Assembly: GCF_004357995.1 (NCBI RefSeq) | Contig: NZ_SMTK01000001.1 | Span: forward strand, 124,001 to 188,000 | Length of the DNA: 64,000 nucleotides | Direction: 5' to 3' | Origin: Arthrobacter crusticola | GTDB lineage: Bacteria > Actinomycetota > Actinomycetes > Actinomycetales > Micrococcaceae | Translations under genes and position numbers: made by a program | Shown: piece by piece, positions 1-8,363 of the stretch | Layout: every line of letters starts with the position of its first letter | Numbering within the stretch: the stretch's first letter is position 1 | The notes under the pieces: model-generated | The model's input: the letters and a program-made list of their open reading frames with translations, nothing else | The model's database searches: none | Told to the model about the DNA's origin: nothing

Positions 1-4
1 ACGC

Positions 5-193
5 CTAGGAGACGTCCTCTGGGAACCAAAGGGTCACATAGCCGGCCTGTTCTTCCATTTCGGATTGACCGCATCGACACTCATCGTCATCGCGCGGGTG
101 GTGCCAGCAACCTACGTTGTCCGTGGTTGCGGTGTAGACGGCGCGGCGCCCGCCCATGCGCTCACCAAGTTCGAGCGCGCGTGGTCGCACCAA
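5..193 (-). CDS. Small hypothetical protein (62 aa)
   Basis: This is a short complete frame that would start with TTG. Its middle contains W-H-H and C-R-C clusters that could bind a metal, but no family is recognised. It lies just outside the tRNA-derived direct repeat, so it would belong to the chromosome flank rather than to the island. No convincing ribosome binding site was identified. It may be spurious. Confidence 0.25.
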   Translation of the reverse strand: MVRPRALELGERMGGRRAVYTATTDNVGCWHHPRDDDECRCGQSEMEEQAGYVTLWFPEDVS

Positions 194-250
194 TTCTGAC
201 CTCGGTGGTCAGCCTGAAACTCAGAGTGAGCCCGATCTGAGGCAAAAGAG

Positions 251-291
251 AAGCGGCCCCCACCCGACATGATGTCGAGTAGGAGCCGCTT
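251..291 (-). terminator. Hairpin downstream of the partial tRNA-Lys copy
   Basis: Arms AAGCGGC (251-257) and GCCGCTT (285-291) pair, with a smaller inner hairpin CGACA/TGTCG. Read on the minus strand the stem is followed by CTCTTTT. The hairpin sits just beyond the partial tRNA 3' end, in the position that the terminator at 5344-5388 holds beyond the intact tRNA-Lys. It is therefore probably part of the duplicated tRNA tail. Confidence 0.5.
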
Positions 292-337
292 TCCTCCCTG
301 TGCACCCCACCGGGACTTGAACCCGGAACCCATCGAT
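282..337 (-). repeat. Displaced tRNA-Lys 3' end (att-like direct repeat, distal copy)
   Basis: Positions 282-337 repeat 5377-5431 with three mismatches and one inserted base (A309), 52 of 56 positions matching. The copy holds the T-arm and acceptor 3' strand of tRNA-Lys plus the start of its terminator, and no tRNA 5' half. An intact tRNA at one end and a same-orientation 3' fragment at the other is the usual geometry of elements integrated at tRNA 3' ends. An old partial tRNA duplication is the alternative. Confidence 0.6.
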
Positions 338-501
338 GGAGATTTTATAGGGGTTTGACAGTTTCAGGATTGAAACTTCTGTGCGCAGAGTTCCTTGATC
401 TGACGCGGATTTTGGCTGCGGGGGCGCCATTCCCCTCGGAATGTTTCATTCAGAGAACAGGTGTTGCAAGAATAAGCGTGCAGCGGAGGGGCGTTTTCCC
501 C

Positions 502-807
502 TCATCCGTCCCGGTGGAGGTTGCGCTGCGGGATCTCCCGGCGCCGGCACGCGCCCGCCTCCACCCCTGCATGCCTGGGCTTGGAGTGCTCGATCCACTG
601 CATCCACACCAGCTCCTTCGTCCATGCCATGGCGATGCCCTTCACCGTCTGCTTGGACTTGTTTTCGTAGGCGAGATCCGCCCACAGTGGTGGCGCCTTC
701 TCCCTCGTCCAGTGGACACCCTCGGCGGGCTGCTCGAGCTGGACCGAGGGAGTGAAGCGGTCAGCCGGCGGCGGGATGCCGTGCCAGGAGCTGTGCGAAG
801 CGCTCAT
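502..807 (-). CDS. Hypothetical small protein (101 aa)
   Basis: The ATG lies 3 bases after the stop of the polysaccharide deacetylase gene, so the two are probably co-transcribed and translationally coupled. The central third is rich in Trp and Lys (MAWTKELVWMQWIEHS) and is followed by a basic Arg-rich tail. The look is that of a small, conserved, possibly SH3-like or nucleic-acid-binding actinobacterial protein, but no family is assigned. No signal peptide or membrane segment is seen. The frame is credible because of its position and its non-random composition. Confidence 0.42.
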   Translation of the reverse strand: MSASHSSWHGIPPPADRFTPSVQLEQPAEGVHWTREKAPPLWADLAYENKSKQTVKGIAMAWTKELVWMQWIEHSKPRHAGVEAGACRRREIPQRNLHRDG

Positions 808-810
808 CCG

Positions 811-2145
811 TTACGCGGCGAGGAGTTTTGGTTCGTGCAGGTGTATCTCTCCGCCGGAGCGGGGGGTGATTCTCACCCGCAGGCGTGCGGTGTCGCGTAA
901 GGGCAGAGTCAGGTAGTGGTTGATGTCGGCGAAGTTCGCACTTTTCGGCAGTGTGGCGTCACGGGTGATCAGCAGGCGAGACGGGGATGCTGCATCGAGG
1001 ATCTCGATTCGGACCGATGCCCCTGTAGTGGACCGCAATGGGATGCGTAGTTGCCGGGTCGAGCCAGCATAGGAGCCGACATTGACGTCCTTGGAGAGAC
1101 TCGTGGATCCTGATCCCCGTCTGGCGTACCTGGTCCCACCCTCGGTAAGCAGTGCCCAGTTCGCCGTGGACCCGTTCCAACCGTTCCAGCCGCCACTGAA
1201 GCTGGCAGTGGAGGAGAGCATATTGTGGCGCTGAGCGCTGCCGAATTTGGCGGCCATCATGCCGGTGCTTGAAAGGACCTCCAGCCTTCCAACTCGTCTC
1301 TCAGCGGCGCACCAGGCGAAGAACCCTTCGATTGCGTGCAGATCGATGGGATCTATCAAGTTGGGGTGGTACATGAAGTTCACCCCTCGGCCCGATTGCG
1401 CAGCGGCCCGCACGAAGTCCGGCCCGCGGTTCGCATAGGGGGCGTTCTCTATGTTGATGTGCACTGCTCCAACCGCGCTCATCGGGTCGCCGTTCATTGG
1501 CCACGCGCCAGGGATGTAGCCGGTGGACACCGCGTGGTTGGCGATGATCACCCGGCCCGCCAGATACCGCTGGTAATCGGACTGGATCCGGCCTCCGTCA
1601 AAACCTCCATACCGTGTACCGCCGACGCCCGGTGGAACGAACATTTCCACGGGCAGCTTCGGCATGGCCTCCTCCAAGTCCCACTTGGAGTGGACGATCT
1701 CGGCTCGGAGCTCCGTACTCGTGGCGGCATCCCGGTGGGTCGCGCCGTGGTTACCGATCTCGAAGCCGTTCTCAAGGGCGAGTTTCTGGATGCCCGGGAA
1801 GGTCAGTAGGTGGCTTCCGTCAGCCCCTACTTCGCGTTGGAGCGATTTCGATCCGAAGGCGAGGGTGACTGGTATGTCGTATTTGCGGTGCAGCGGGAGG
1901 AGCAAAGACTGGAACTTGTTCAGGTGGTGATCACACCGGAAGGACACCGCTGGCTTTCCGCCCGTGCCGATCGGGCCTCCACGGCGTGCAAGGAACGCGT
2001 CCACCAGTGCCTGGTTCGGAACGAACGGATACGCCTGGGCCCGCGCCTTGGCGGCGTGGAATTGGCCACCGGCGGCGGCAAGGACCACGGCGAGGGCCGA
2101 GGACTTGAGCAGAGTCCGGCGCGAAGTTGTGGCGGAAGCTTGCAA
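811..2145 (-). CDS. Tat-exported polysaccharide deacetylase family protein
   Basis: Predicted secreted carbohydrate esterase of the NodB/CE4 type, removing acetyl groups from an extracellular or wall polysaccharide. The 444-residue product starts with TTG, 7 bases after AGGAG. The N-terminus carries a twin-arginine signal (SRRTLLK followed by an Ala-rich hydrophobic stretch), so it should be exported folded. Residues about 65-300 form the NodB-like barrel, with an RCDHHLNKF block and a metal-type NHGATH motif near residue 135. The last ~130 residues look like a beta-sandwich carbohydrate-binding domain. Neighbours are other envelope-glycan genes inside the putative tRNA-Lys island. Confidence 0.87.
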   Translation of the reverse strand: MQASATTSRRTLLKSSALAVVLAAAGGQFHAAKARAQAYPFVPNQALVDAFLARRGGPIGTGGKPAVSFRCDHHLNKFQSLLLPLHRKYDIPVTLAFGSKSLQREVGADGSHLLTFPGIQKLALENGFEIGNHGATHRDAATSTELRAEIVHSKWDLEEAMPKLPVEMFVPPGVGGTRYGGFDGGRIQSDYQRYLAGRVIIANHAVSTGYIPGAWPMNGDPMSAVGAVHINIENAPYANRGPDFVRAAAQSGRGVNFMYHPNLIDPIDLHAIEGFFAWCAAERRVGRLEVLSSTGMMAAKFGSAQRHNMLSSTASFSGGWNGWNGSTANWALLTEGGTRYARRGSGSTSLSKDVNVGSYAGSTRQLRIPLRSTTGASVRIEILDAASPSRLLITRDATLPKSANFADINHYLTLPLRDTARLRVRITPRSGGEIHLHEPKLLAA

Positions 2146-2274
2146 GCTGGAACTCCTGGTGCACTGACGGCGGGTGACTGCCGCGCCGCGTCATGCACTG
2201 TGGGTTGGCTCCGTCAGCCTAACCGGCGCCTTCCTGAAAATCCACGCCCGACTCCCCGAACCGCGGTCGCAGGG

Positions 2275-2803
2275 TTATGCGCTGACCGTCCGTCTCGTCG
2301 TGTAGCCCTTGTATTTCTCCATATCGGTGCTGATGATCCGGGCTGGGACTCCTGCGACCACGCAGTTGTCGGGCACTTCAGAGGTGACGACAGCGTTGGC
2401 ACCGCCCACGACGTTGCCGATCTTCCCGCCTAGGCATTTGGCGCCCGATGTAGACCTTGTTACCAACGACCGGGGTGCTGTCGCCGCGGGATCCGAGCGT
2501 AACGTTCTGGCCGGTCAGGCAGTTTTTGCCGATGATGGTGTCCGGGTGCAGGACCGTGCCCAGGCTGCTGTAGCCAAGCCGGGTTCCTTCGCCGATCTTC
2601 ACCTTGAACGGGATGCGGGCGCTGTATTGGTTGAAGATGAAGCGTTGGATGCAGTAGGCGCCCACGGTTGGCCCTTCGAGGTGCGCGGTGTGGGACATGC
2701 GGTACAGGTCCATCACTCCGAAGCGGTGCAATTCCTTGGAGAGCGCGTCGACCGAGCCGTTGTCGATCGTGAAAGTCTCCACGCCGGGGGTGCTGGCCGG
2801 CAT
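2275..2803 (-). pseudogene. Serine acetyltransferase-like left-handed beta-helix gene, frameshifted
   Basis: This is a hexapeptide-repeat acetyltransferase of the kind found in polysaccharide clusters. One frame encodes the start (MDLYRMSH, then KIGEGTRLGYSSLGTV and GKNCLTGQNVTLGSRGD) up to VVGNKVYIG near 2450. The matching C-terminal end (GAKCLGG through VPDNCVVAGVPARIIS) continues in another frame to the stop at 2275. A single frameshift near 2440-2460 therefore interrupts the gene. The true start may be at 2803, 2713 or upstream. Either the gene is dead or the assembly carries an indel here. Confidence 0.78.
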
Positions 2804-3083
2804 GGGCCTTATGTCCGATCGGGAGCGTTCCGGCGGGGATTTCCGTTGGTCCGAAGATGGGCAGGTCGAAGAAGGTGCCGCCGGCATGCTGGCCGGTTGG
2901 GTCGATGAAGCAGTGCACGGTGTGCTTGACGGCGAGGACCTGTGCGGCGAAGGCGATCAAGAGGGCATCGTTGGTTTCGCGGCGCTTGTCAGCCCGCCGG
3001 ATGAAGTAGGCGATGACCGGGCCGATGACACCGCAGACGGCGACGAACGCCGCGCTGGCCGCGCTGATGAGTCCAGAATCCAC
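2460..3083 (-). CDS. Membrane-anchored hypothetical protein, probably broken at its 3' end
   Basis: A GTG start at 3083 follows GGGGAGGA at good spacing. The first ~95 residues look real: a hydrophobic N-terminal segment (SAASAAFVAVCGVIGPVIAY), then a basic RRADKRRE stretch and a helical part. Beyond about position 2800 the frame is only a shadow of the acetyltransferase gene, so the natural gene probably ended or changed frame there. It may once have been the 5' part of the same reading unit. No family is recognised. Confidence 0.4.
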   Translation of the reverse strand: MDSGLISAASAAFVAVCGVIGPVIAYFIRRADKRRETNDALLIAFAAQVLAVKHTVHCFIDPTGQHAGGTFFDLPIFGPTEIPAGTLPIGHKAHAGQHPRRGDFHDRQRLGRRALQGIAPLRSDGPVPHVPHRAPRRANRGRLLHPTLHLQPIQRPHPVQGEDRRRNPAWLQQPGHGPAPGHHHRQKLPDRPERYARIPRRQHPGRW

Positions 3084-3148
3084 ACGTCTTGTCCTCCCCA
3101 TCGCGGGCAATAAACAAGCACCCACGGTGTGTGCTTCTCTGGAGGGGC

Positions 3149-3868
3149 CTAGAAGGCCCCTAGTATTTCGTCTCGCATCCACTCATAGGCCGGCGGAGCG
3201 TAGTGGTAGGGCTCCGGGCCCCACTTGTGAGTTAACGAGGACACCGCCAGTTTGTCGGGGAGCCTCTTTGAGAGGAGGCCTCGCCGACGAAGGTGTGTGT
3301 AGTAGGGGCGGTAAAGCTCTCCTGCTTCAGAGGCGGACATCCCTCGGAAGGACACGACCTCTTCGCCGGTGTCAGTGCGCGAGGCCCACGGTGTCTCCAT
3401 AACCAGGGTGCGTTCCCTCAACCCGACTTCATTGATGGACGCGACGAGCTTGTCGGCCGCCCGCTTCCACAGGTTGAAGTGCTTCTCGGTGCCGAACTTG
3501 ATGAGGGACGGGCCCTTCTCCAACGAGCCAAGGCGCCCGCTTGCTCGGAGTTCCCGCGAGTTGGTGATGTAGGTCTTGTCGGGCAGCGCATAGACGCCGA
3601 GGCGGTCGCTGAGAAGATCAATCAGAAAGATGTCAGCGGAGGGGCCCAGCTCGCGGACCTGCCGAAACAGAGTGGAGTTGATGTCCCCGTCGAGTGAACG
3701 ATTTTGGAAAGCCGAGGCTAGCTTTCCTTCCCCAAGAAGGGCTGTCGGTGGTGACGCTGCACTGATCAGTGACTGCCGGGCGACGTAGCCGGTGAGGGTA
3801 TGGCCCTCACCGAGATAGTCGAACGTGTCCCTCATGACGCATCCGCCATAAATCAGTACGTTCCTCAA
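3149..3868 (-). CDS. DUF6270 family protein
   Basis: The 239-residue protein starts with TTG, preceded by GGGAGAT. The N-terminus shows the family pattern: IYGGCVMRDTF, then YVARQSLISA. DUF6270 proteins resemble SGNH hydrolases at the N-terminus and often accompany surface polysaccharide or teichoic acid genes, but their reaction is not established. The next gene upstream on the same strand is an SGNH hydrolase, 47 bases away, so the two may be an operon. No signal peptide is seen, which suggests a cytoplasmic site of action. Confidence 0.78.
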   Translation of the reverse strand: MRNVLIYGGCVMRDTFDYLGEGHTLTGYVARQSLISAASPPTALLGEGKLASAFQNRSLDGDINSTLFRQVRELGPSADIFLIDLLSDRLGVYALPDKTYITNSRELRASGRLGSLEKGPSLIKFGTEKHFNLWKRAADKLVASINEVGLRERTLVMETPWASRTDTGEEVVSFRGMSASEAGELYRPYYTHLRRRGLLSKRLPDKLAVSSLTHKWGPEPYHYAPPAYEWMRDEILGAF

Positions 3869-3915
3869 ATGATCTCCCTCGTTCTACAGTAAGTGCTTTC
3901 CGCCTGGCGGCACGA

Positions 3916-4764
3916 TTAGAAGTGCTTGCCGATTTCTCCCGCCAGCAGGGTGGCAAACTTCCCGTGCCCATACTGGTTCAGGTGGAGCTCGTCATAGAAC
4001 CAGGTCGGATCGCCCCCGACAAGGGAGTGGAAGTCGATCACCCGTGTCCCCGTTGCGGCGGCTACCTTCACGACCGATTCGACTACGCCGAGGCGCCGCT
4101 CCCGCTGCTCTTGGAAGAAGACCCTGTCGCGGCGGTACAGGTGCCGCAGGAGCTCATCGGTGTTGAAGTCGCCCTCGCGGAACGGGCTCACGGCGAGGAC
4201 GAGATCCAAGTCGAGCGACTGCGCGGCGTGGACCACCATGCGCAGCAGCCGCTCCGTGGCGTCGGTTCCCTGCGGGAGCGTCCCGGAAGGTTCTTTGCCG
4301 GGAACGATGGGCGTGCCCCGGAAGTGGGATGTCCAGTAATTCGCCGTCTTGCTGAGGTGGTCCACGTCGGACTGCCCGACGAAGAACAGAACCTTCCCGC
4401 CGAGGCCGACGATTGGGTAGACCTTGTTCACGAGGACATTGAGCAGCTGGAGTGTGGTCGATCCGGAGTACCCACCGTTGAGGATCCGGTAGTGGGGTAG
4501 CGCCCTTTCAACGACCGAGGAGAACCGGGCGTCCTCATCAACGAAATTGGCCTCCACGAAGGAATCTCCAAGGAAGACCAGCGGGGTCGCGGCCGGGTCG
4601 ATAGGATTGCCGGTCATCTGGAAGCCATCTTCGTCCATGCGGGCGCGGAAGGGGCCGGCGCCCAGGGTCCCATCTGAGCGGTCCAGGAACTCCTCTGTGG
4701 GGACCTGCATGACGTCCTTGTTGGGATCCGATTCTTTCAGCCGGATACTCCGAAGTCTGCCCAC
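3916..4764 (-). CDS. SGNH/GDSL-type hydrolase
   Basis: Predicted esterase or acyl hydrolase of the SGNH superfamily, 282 residues. Block I with the catalytic serine is FLGDSFVEA. A Gly in GGYSGSTT and the FVGQSD stretch suit blocks II and III. The catalytic Asp and His lie in YDELHLNQYGH near the C-terminus. The start is GTG, 7 bases after GGGGGA. No signal peptide or membrane segment is visible. With the deacetylase, acetyltransferase-like and DUF6270 genes it suggests acyl decoration of a surface glycan. The exact substrate is unknown. Confidence 0.83.
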   Translation of the reverse strand: MGRLRSIRLKESDPNKDVMQVPTEEFLDRSDGTLGAGPFRARMDEDGFQMTGNPIDPAATPLVFLGDSFVEANFVDEDARFSSVVERALPHYRILNGGYSGSTTLQLLNVLVNKVYPIVGLGGKVLFFVGQSDVDHLSKTANYWTSHFRGTPIVPGKEPSGTLPQGTDATERLLRMVVHAAQSLDLDLVLAVSPFREGDFNTDELLRHLYRRDRVFFQEQRERRLGVVESVVKVAAATGTRVIDFHSLVGGDPTWFYDELHLNQYGHGKFATLLAGEIGKHF

Positions 4765-4821
4765 GCCACGTCCCCCAAATCAGTCCAACACTTCTTATGG
4801 AGGATACCGCAGGGGTGAATG

Positions 4822-5052
4822 CTAGACCGCCACCCCTGGGGCATCAACCCATACGCCAGTTGCTTCGGCCCAGATGAGCTTGAGCATGGTTTCATCAAGG
4901 TATTGGTCTGCGACGACGTTGGCGGGCCGGTTCGCTGCGGTGCCCGCGGCGTTCTGCGTTTTCCATCTGCCGCTCATCTTCAGGTAGCTGAGGCCCGGGC
5001 TGTGATCGGACCACTTCGACCCGTTTTTGAAGGACGTAGCCGACTTCAGACT
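4822..5052 (-). pseudogene. C-terminal fragment of an unrecognised protein
   Basis: A frame without a start, opening after TGA at 5053-5055, encodes about 76 residues with protein-like composition (SDHSPGLSYLKMSGRW, then a Leu/Ile/Trp-rich end and WVDAPGVAV). The neighbouring frame upstream (to about 5200) ends in WVKSEVGYVLQ, so a frameshift near 5030 may split one gene. The family is not recognised. It is one of several signs of decay between the two tRNA-Lys repeats. The rest of 4765-5343 shows no convincing gene. Confidence 0.35.
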
Positions 5053-5343
5053 TCACCCATGCACGCCCTCCCGCGCCGCTGTCGGCGCCGGAGGGGTGCG
5101 TCGAGGATGACACCATGCCGGGTCTATGGTGGGGGAGTCCGATCACTGCGGGAGGGCGGCTCACCGTCGAGCCGTCCTGGTCCGCCGAGGAGGGGCACAA
5201 GGGGGCCCATCTCGGCCCCGGATGCGTTGACCCCGATGGATGCCGGCGCGCTCATCCAGGCGCTGACGAAGTTCTAGTAAGACTCGTGGAGTAACAAGCA
5301 AGCGTGCAGTAAGTGTGCACCTGCCCCTGAAAGGGGGACAAAC

Positions 5344-5388
5344 GAAAGCGGCTCCGACCGGGCGTTTTGCCTGGTCGGAGCCGCCTTC
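5344..5388 (-). terminator. Terminator of tRNA-Lys
   Basis: A strong stem pairs GCGGCTCCGACC with GGTCGGAGCCGC around a short AT-rich loop. On the minus strand it is followed by TTTCGTTTG. It sits directly downstream of the tRNA-Lys 3' end. Confidence 0.78.
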
Positions 5389-5431
5389 TTCCCTGTGCAC
5401 CCCCCGGGACTTGAACCCGGAACCCATTGAT
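5377..5431 (-). repeat. tRNA-Lys 3' end direct repeat (tRNA-proximal copy)
   Basis: Proximal copy of the repeat described at 282-337. It covers the terminator's proximal arm, the tRNA acceptor 3' strand and T-arm. If an element inserted here, this copy restores the tRNA gene and the 5.1 kb towards position 282 is the insert. Confidence 0.6.
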
Positions 5432-5468
5432 TAAGAGTCAATTGCTCTGCCAATTGAGCTAGAGGTGC
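5396..5468 (-). tRNA. tRNA-Lys (anticodon CTT)
   Basis: A complete 73-nt cloverleaf on the minus strand. The acceptor pairs GCACCTC with GGGGTGC, discriminator A. The anticodon loop CTCTTAA reads CTT, and the T-arm is CCGGG-TTCAAGT-CCCGG. CCA is not encoded. It is followed by a strong terminator. Confidence 0.96.
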
Positions 5469-5570
5469 GTGGCGTCGAGACGGTCGTTTTTTGCAAGTCC
5501 GTGTCATCCGCAACAGCATGAAACTCTACCAGCACTCCTGCGGAATCGAAAAATCGAGGGGACCGGCCGT

Positions 5571-7241
5571 TCAGCTCACGCTCAGGGCCGGCTGCTTCAG
5601 GGGCAGGCAGAAGACCATGGACGTACCCTCGCCGAGCCGGCTCCGGCACTCGATTCCGCCATCGTGCTGTTCGATAATTTCCTTCACAATGGCCAGGCCG
5701 AGTCCCACGCCCGGAATCGCCGCACGCACCGCCTCCGGGCTTCGGAAAAACCGGGTGAACACGTTGCGGCAATCGGCCTCGCTCATTCCCATCCCGGTGT
5801 CGGCCACGGTGCACAGCAGCCGGCCGTCCGCGGATCGTGCGGAGACCGTGACAGTCCCGCCGCGCGGAGAGTACTTAATCGCGTTTGAGATGAGGTTATC
5901 GAGCACCTGCCCGATCTTCCCGGGGTCACACACGACGCGCAGGCCGTCCGCCAGTTCGGTGTCGAGCAGTACTCCCGCCTCGATGGCGCGGGGTGTCGCC
6001 GACGCGATGGCCTGGGAGACCACCTGCACAAAGTCGATGGGGGAGGGATCGAGGGCCGTCGGGCCGTCGGCGGTCCCCAGCAGGTCGTTAACCAGGCCGA
6101 GCAGCCGCTGGGCGTTGCGGGAGACGACGTCGAGCCCGGCCACCATCGGCGCGGGCGCGCCGTCGACGCCCGAGAGCATTTCGACATACCCGACGATCGA
6201 CGTCAGAGGGGTGCGCAGTTCGTGCGTGATGTTGGAGATGAAGGCCTGCTTGGCGTTCAGCGCCGACATCAGTTCGGTCACGTCGCTGAAGGTGACAACC
6301 GTGCCGTCGTGGCGACCGTCGTCGGACCTCATCCGGGCAGCGGACGCCGAGAGGGTCTTCTGCTCGGGGCCGGTGCCGATCCGCACCACTTCCTTCGAGA
6401 AGGTCTCGCCCCCGACCGCCCGGTACAGCGGACGCCGTTCCGGCGGCAGGACGGTGGTTCCATCCTCCTCGAACATGGGGGCGGCGGCCTCGCCGTGGAC
6501 GGCGCCGGCCGGCGCCGCGGTCGAGGGCATCAGCCGCCGGTGCTTCTGATTGGCGAGAATCTCCTTGCCTGAGGAGTCGACGGCGAGCACCCCGACGTCG
6601 ACGGCGTTCACCACGGTGTGGAGCAGCCGTTCGCGCCGGGCGCTGGCCTGAAGGAGCGAGCGGAGTTCCGCATCCTTGCTCTCAAGTATCCTCCGCTGGC
6701 TCCTGAAGCCCCCGGTGATGGCGCTGATGGTGATGCCGATGGCCAGCATCATGATGGGCAGGAGCATGGGCCGGGCCAGTTCCTCGGCGGTGACGGGCCC
6801 ACGCAGGAACTGCGGCAGCCACACCACGGCCAGGGAGCCAAGAACTCCGGTGAGGATCGCGGCGCGGGGGTGGATTCCCGAGGCTGTCAACCAGATGACA
6901 GGGAAGGCGGCGAGGAGTCCGAGGGCCGTGAATTCGGTGCCCGCTCCTTCGCGCATCAGGGCGATCGGGATGAATTCGAGGACCGGTATGGCGAGCGTCG
7001 CGGCCGGGGGGAGGCGGTGCCAGGGAACGGCGGCGCAGAGCACGAGCAGCAGCAGGTGCATCAGCATGCACAACTGCAGCAGGGTCCCTGCAAGGAGAGC
7101 CGGCGCGAAGACGGCCACCACGGCCAGGAGGATCAGGGCCGTCGCGGTCAGGGGTACCTGGCTGAGCAGCATCCGACGGCGGGGGGAGAGCCGCTCGAAG
7201 TGCTCCGGGTTGAACGTGAGGTACGACAGGGCTCGATCCAA
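5571..7241 (-). CDS. Membrane sensor histidine kinase
   Basis: 556-residue sensor kinase, TTG start after CCGGAG. Residues about 28-190 hold six or so hydrophobic segments (an integral membrane sensor), followed by a PAS-like domain (about 195-305). The HisKA helix carries the phospho-acceptor H-box ISNITHELRTPL, and the HATPase domain shows an N-box (DNLISNAIKYS), G1 (DTGMGMSE) and G2 (GVGLGLAIV). It should autophosphorylate in response to an unknown signal. No response regulator gene adjoins it, so it is an orphan here. Confidence 0.92.
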   Translation of the reverse strand: MDRALSYLTFNPEHFERLSPRRRMLLSQVPLTATALILLAVVAVFAPALLAGTLLQLCMLMHLLLLVLCAAVPWHRLPPAATLAIPVLEFIPIALMREGAGTEFTALGLLAAFPVIWLTASGIHPRAAILTGVLGSLAVVWLPQFLRGPVTAEELARPMLLPIMMLAIGITISAITGGFRSQRRILESKDAELRSLLQASARRERLLHTVVNAVDVGVLAVDSSGKEILANQKHRRLMPSTAAPAGAVHGEAAAPMFEEDGTTVLPPERRPLYRAVGGETFSKEVVRIGTGPEQKTLSASAARMRSDDGRHDGTVVTFSDVTELMSALNAKQAFISNITHELRTPLTSIVGYVEMLSGVDGAPAPMVAGLDVVSRNAQRLLGLVNDLLGTADGPTALDPSPIDFVQVVSQAIASATPRAIEAGVLLDTELADGLRVVCDPGKIGQVLDNLISNAIKYSPRGGTVTVSARSADGRLLCTVADTGMGMSEADCRNVFTRFFRSPEAVRAAIPGVGLGLAIVKEIIEQHDGGIECRSRLGEGTSMVFCLPLKQPALSVS

Positions 7242-7394
7242 GCTGCGGCTCCGGAGGTGGCTGAACGGCGGTGGGCAGGCGGCAGCTCATTCGCAGGCGG
7301 CGCCGGTCCTTGTATGATCACACACGCCTGAGCGGCGGCGGCGCCGCCGCACCGTGCGGTGCACTCCGGCCGGCGGCGCCGTTAGGCTGGCCCG

Positions 7395-8360
7395 ATGGAG
7401 ACCAGCGGCAGGCCCGGCCACGCGATTCGAACCCTCACCGTCCCCTCGGAGGACCTGCGGGAGGCCCTCGCTCCCGCCGCAGGCGCCATCCGGCTGGCGG
7501 TCTGGGACTTCGACGGCGCCCCGGCCGGGGTTGACCCGGCAGAGGTCGACGCCGTGGTCCTTCCCTACACGGGCAGTCCCGACCTGCGATCCGCCCTGCC
7601 CGCGGCGCCGGGCCTAAAGCTCGTCCAGACCCAGACCACCGGCTACGACGGGGTGACCGACCTCGTCGGGCCCGGGGTCGGCATCGCCACCGCGTCGGGA
7701 GTCCACGCCGCCGCGACAGCTGAACTCGCCGTCGGCCTGGCCCTGGCCTCGCTGCGCGGGATCGACGACGCCGTTCGTAATCAGCGCGAGGGCCGGTGGC
7801 GCCCCCGGCGGTACCCGGGACTCGCCGACCGGCGCGTCCTCCTGGTCGGCGTGGGCGGCATCGGCCGGGAGATCAAGCGCCGCCTCGACGCCTTCGACGT
7901 CGTTCTCACCCGGGTCGGCAGCTCAGCCCGCGACGACGAGTCCGGGCATGTCCACGCGGCCTCCGAGCTCGTGGCACTGGCGCCCGACCACGATGTCGTC
8001 ATCGTCATCACTCCGCTGACCGAGGCGACCCAGGGGCTGATCGGGGCCGAGGTGCTCGCTGCGCTTCCGGACGGCGCCCTGGTGGTCAATGTTGCCCGCG
8101 GCCCGGTGGTCGACACCGAAGCGCTGACGCGGGAGGTGGTGGCGGGCAGGCTTCGGGCCGCCCTCGACGTCGTGGATCCCGAGCCGCTGCCGGCGGAGCA
8201 CCCATTGTGGCGGGCCCCCGGTGCGCTGATCACCCCGCACGTCGGAGGCAACTCCGGGGCATTCTGGCCCCGCATCGTCCGGCTCCTTGAGCGCCAGCTT
8301 CACCTGCTGGGCGCCGGCGCCGCCCCTGAGAACCTGGTCCAGCGCGGTCCGTGGTCCTAG
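7395..8360 (+). CDS. D-2-hydroxyacid dehydrogenase, NAD-binding
   Basis: 321-residue member of the D-isomer-specific 2-hydroxyacid dehydrogenase family, reducing 2-keto acids or oxidising D-2-hydroxyacids with NAD(P). The Rossmann motif is VGVGGIGREI (about residue 150). The catalytic Arg is in VNVARGPVVD, the Glu in VDPEPLP, and the His in LITPHVGGNSG, where a typical member has PH-x-[AG]. Length is normal. The ATG at 7395 has no strong Shine-Dalgarno. The substrate cannot be deduced; serA, a relative, lies 7 kb away but is far longer. Confidence 0.9.
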   Translation: METSGRPGHAIRTLTVPSEDLREALAPAAGAIRLAVWDFDGAPAGVDPAEVDAVVLPYTGSPDLRSALPAAPGLKLVQTQTTGYDGVTDLVGPGVGIATASGVHAAATAELAVGLALASLRGIDDAVRNQREGRWRPRRYPGLADRRVLLVGVGGIGREIKRRLDAFDVVLTRVGSSARDDESGHVHAASELVALAPDHDVVIVITPLTEATQGLIGAEVLAALPDGALVVNVARGPVVDTEALTREVVAGRLRAALDVVDPEPLPAEHPLWRAPGALITPHVGGNSGAFWPRIVRLLERQLHLLGAGAAPENLVQRGPWS

Positions 8361-8363
8361 GGC

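Larger units (their letters stand above)
194..501. other. Gene-poor stretch at the island edge
   Basis: Apart from the terminator-like hairpin and the tRNA-Lys 3' fragment, nothing convincing is seen. The bases following the fragment (about 340-420) are richer in A and T than the surroundings and carry no gene. No integrase or recombinase remnant was recognised. Confidence 0.4.

Noticed and set aside
355-900. A 181-codon plus-strand ORF
   Set aside because: It crosses the end of the deacetylase gene and the small minus-strand gene, has no ribosome site, and its composition is that of a shadow.
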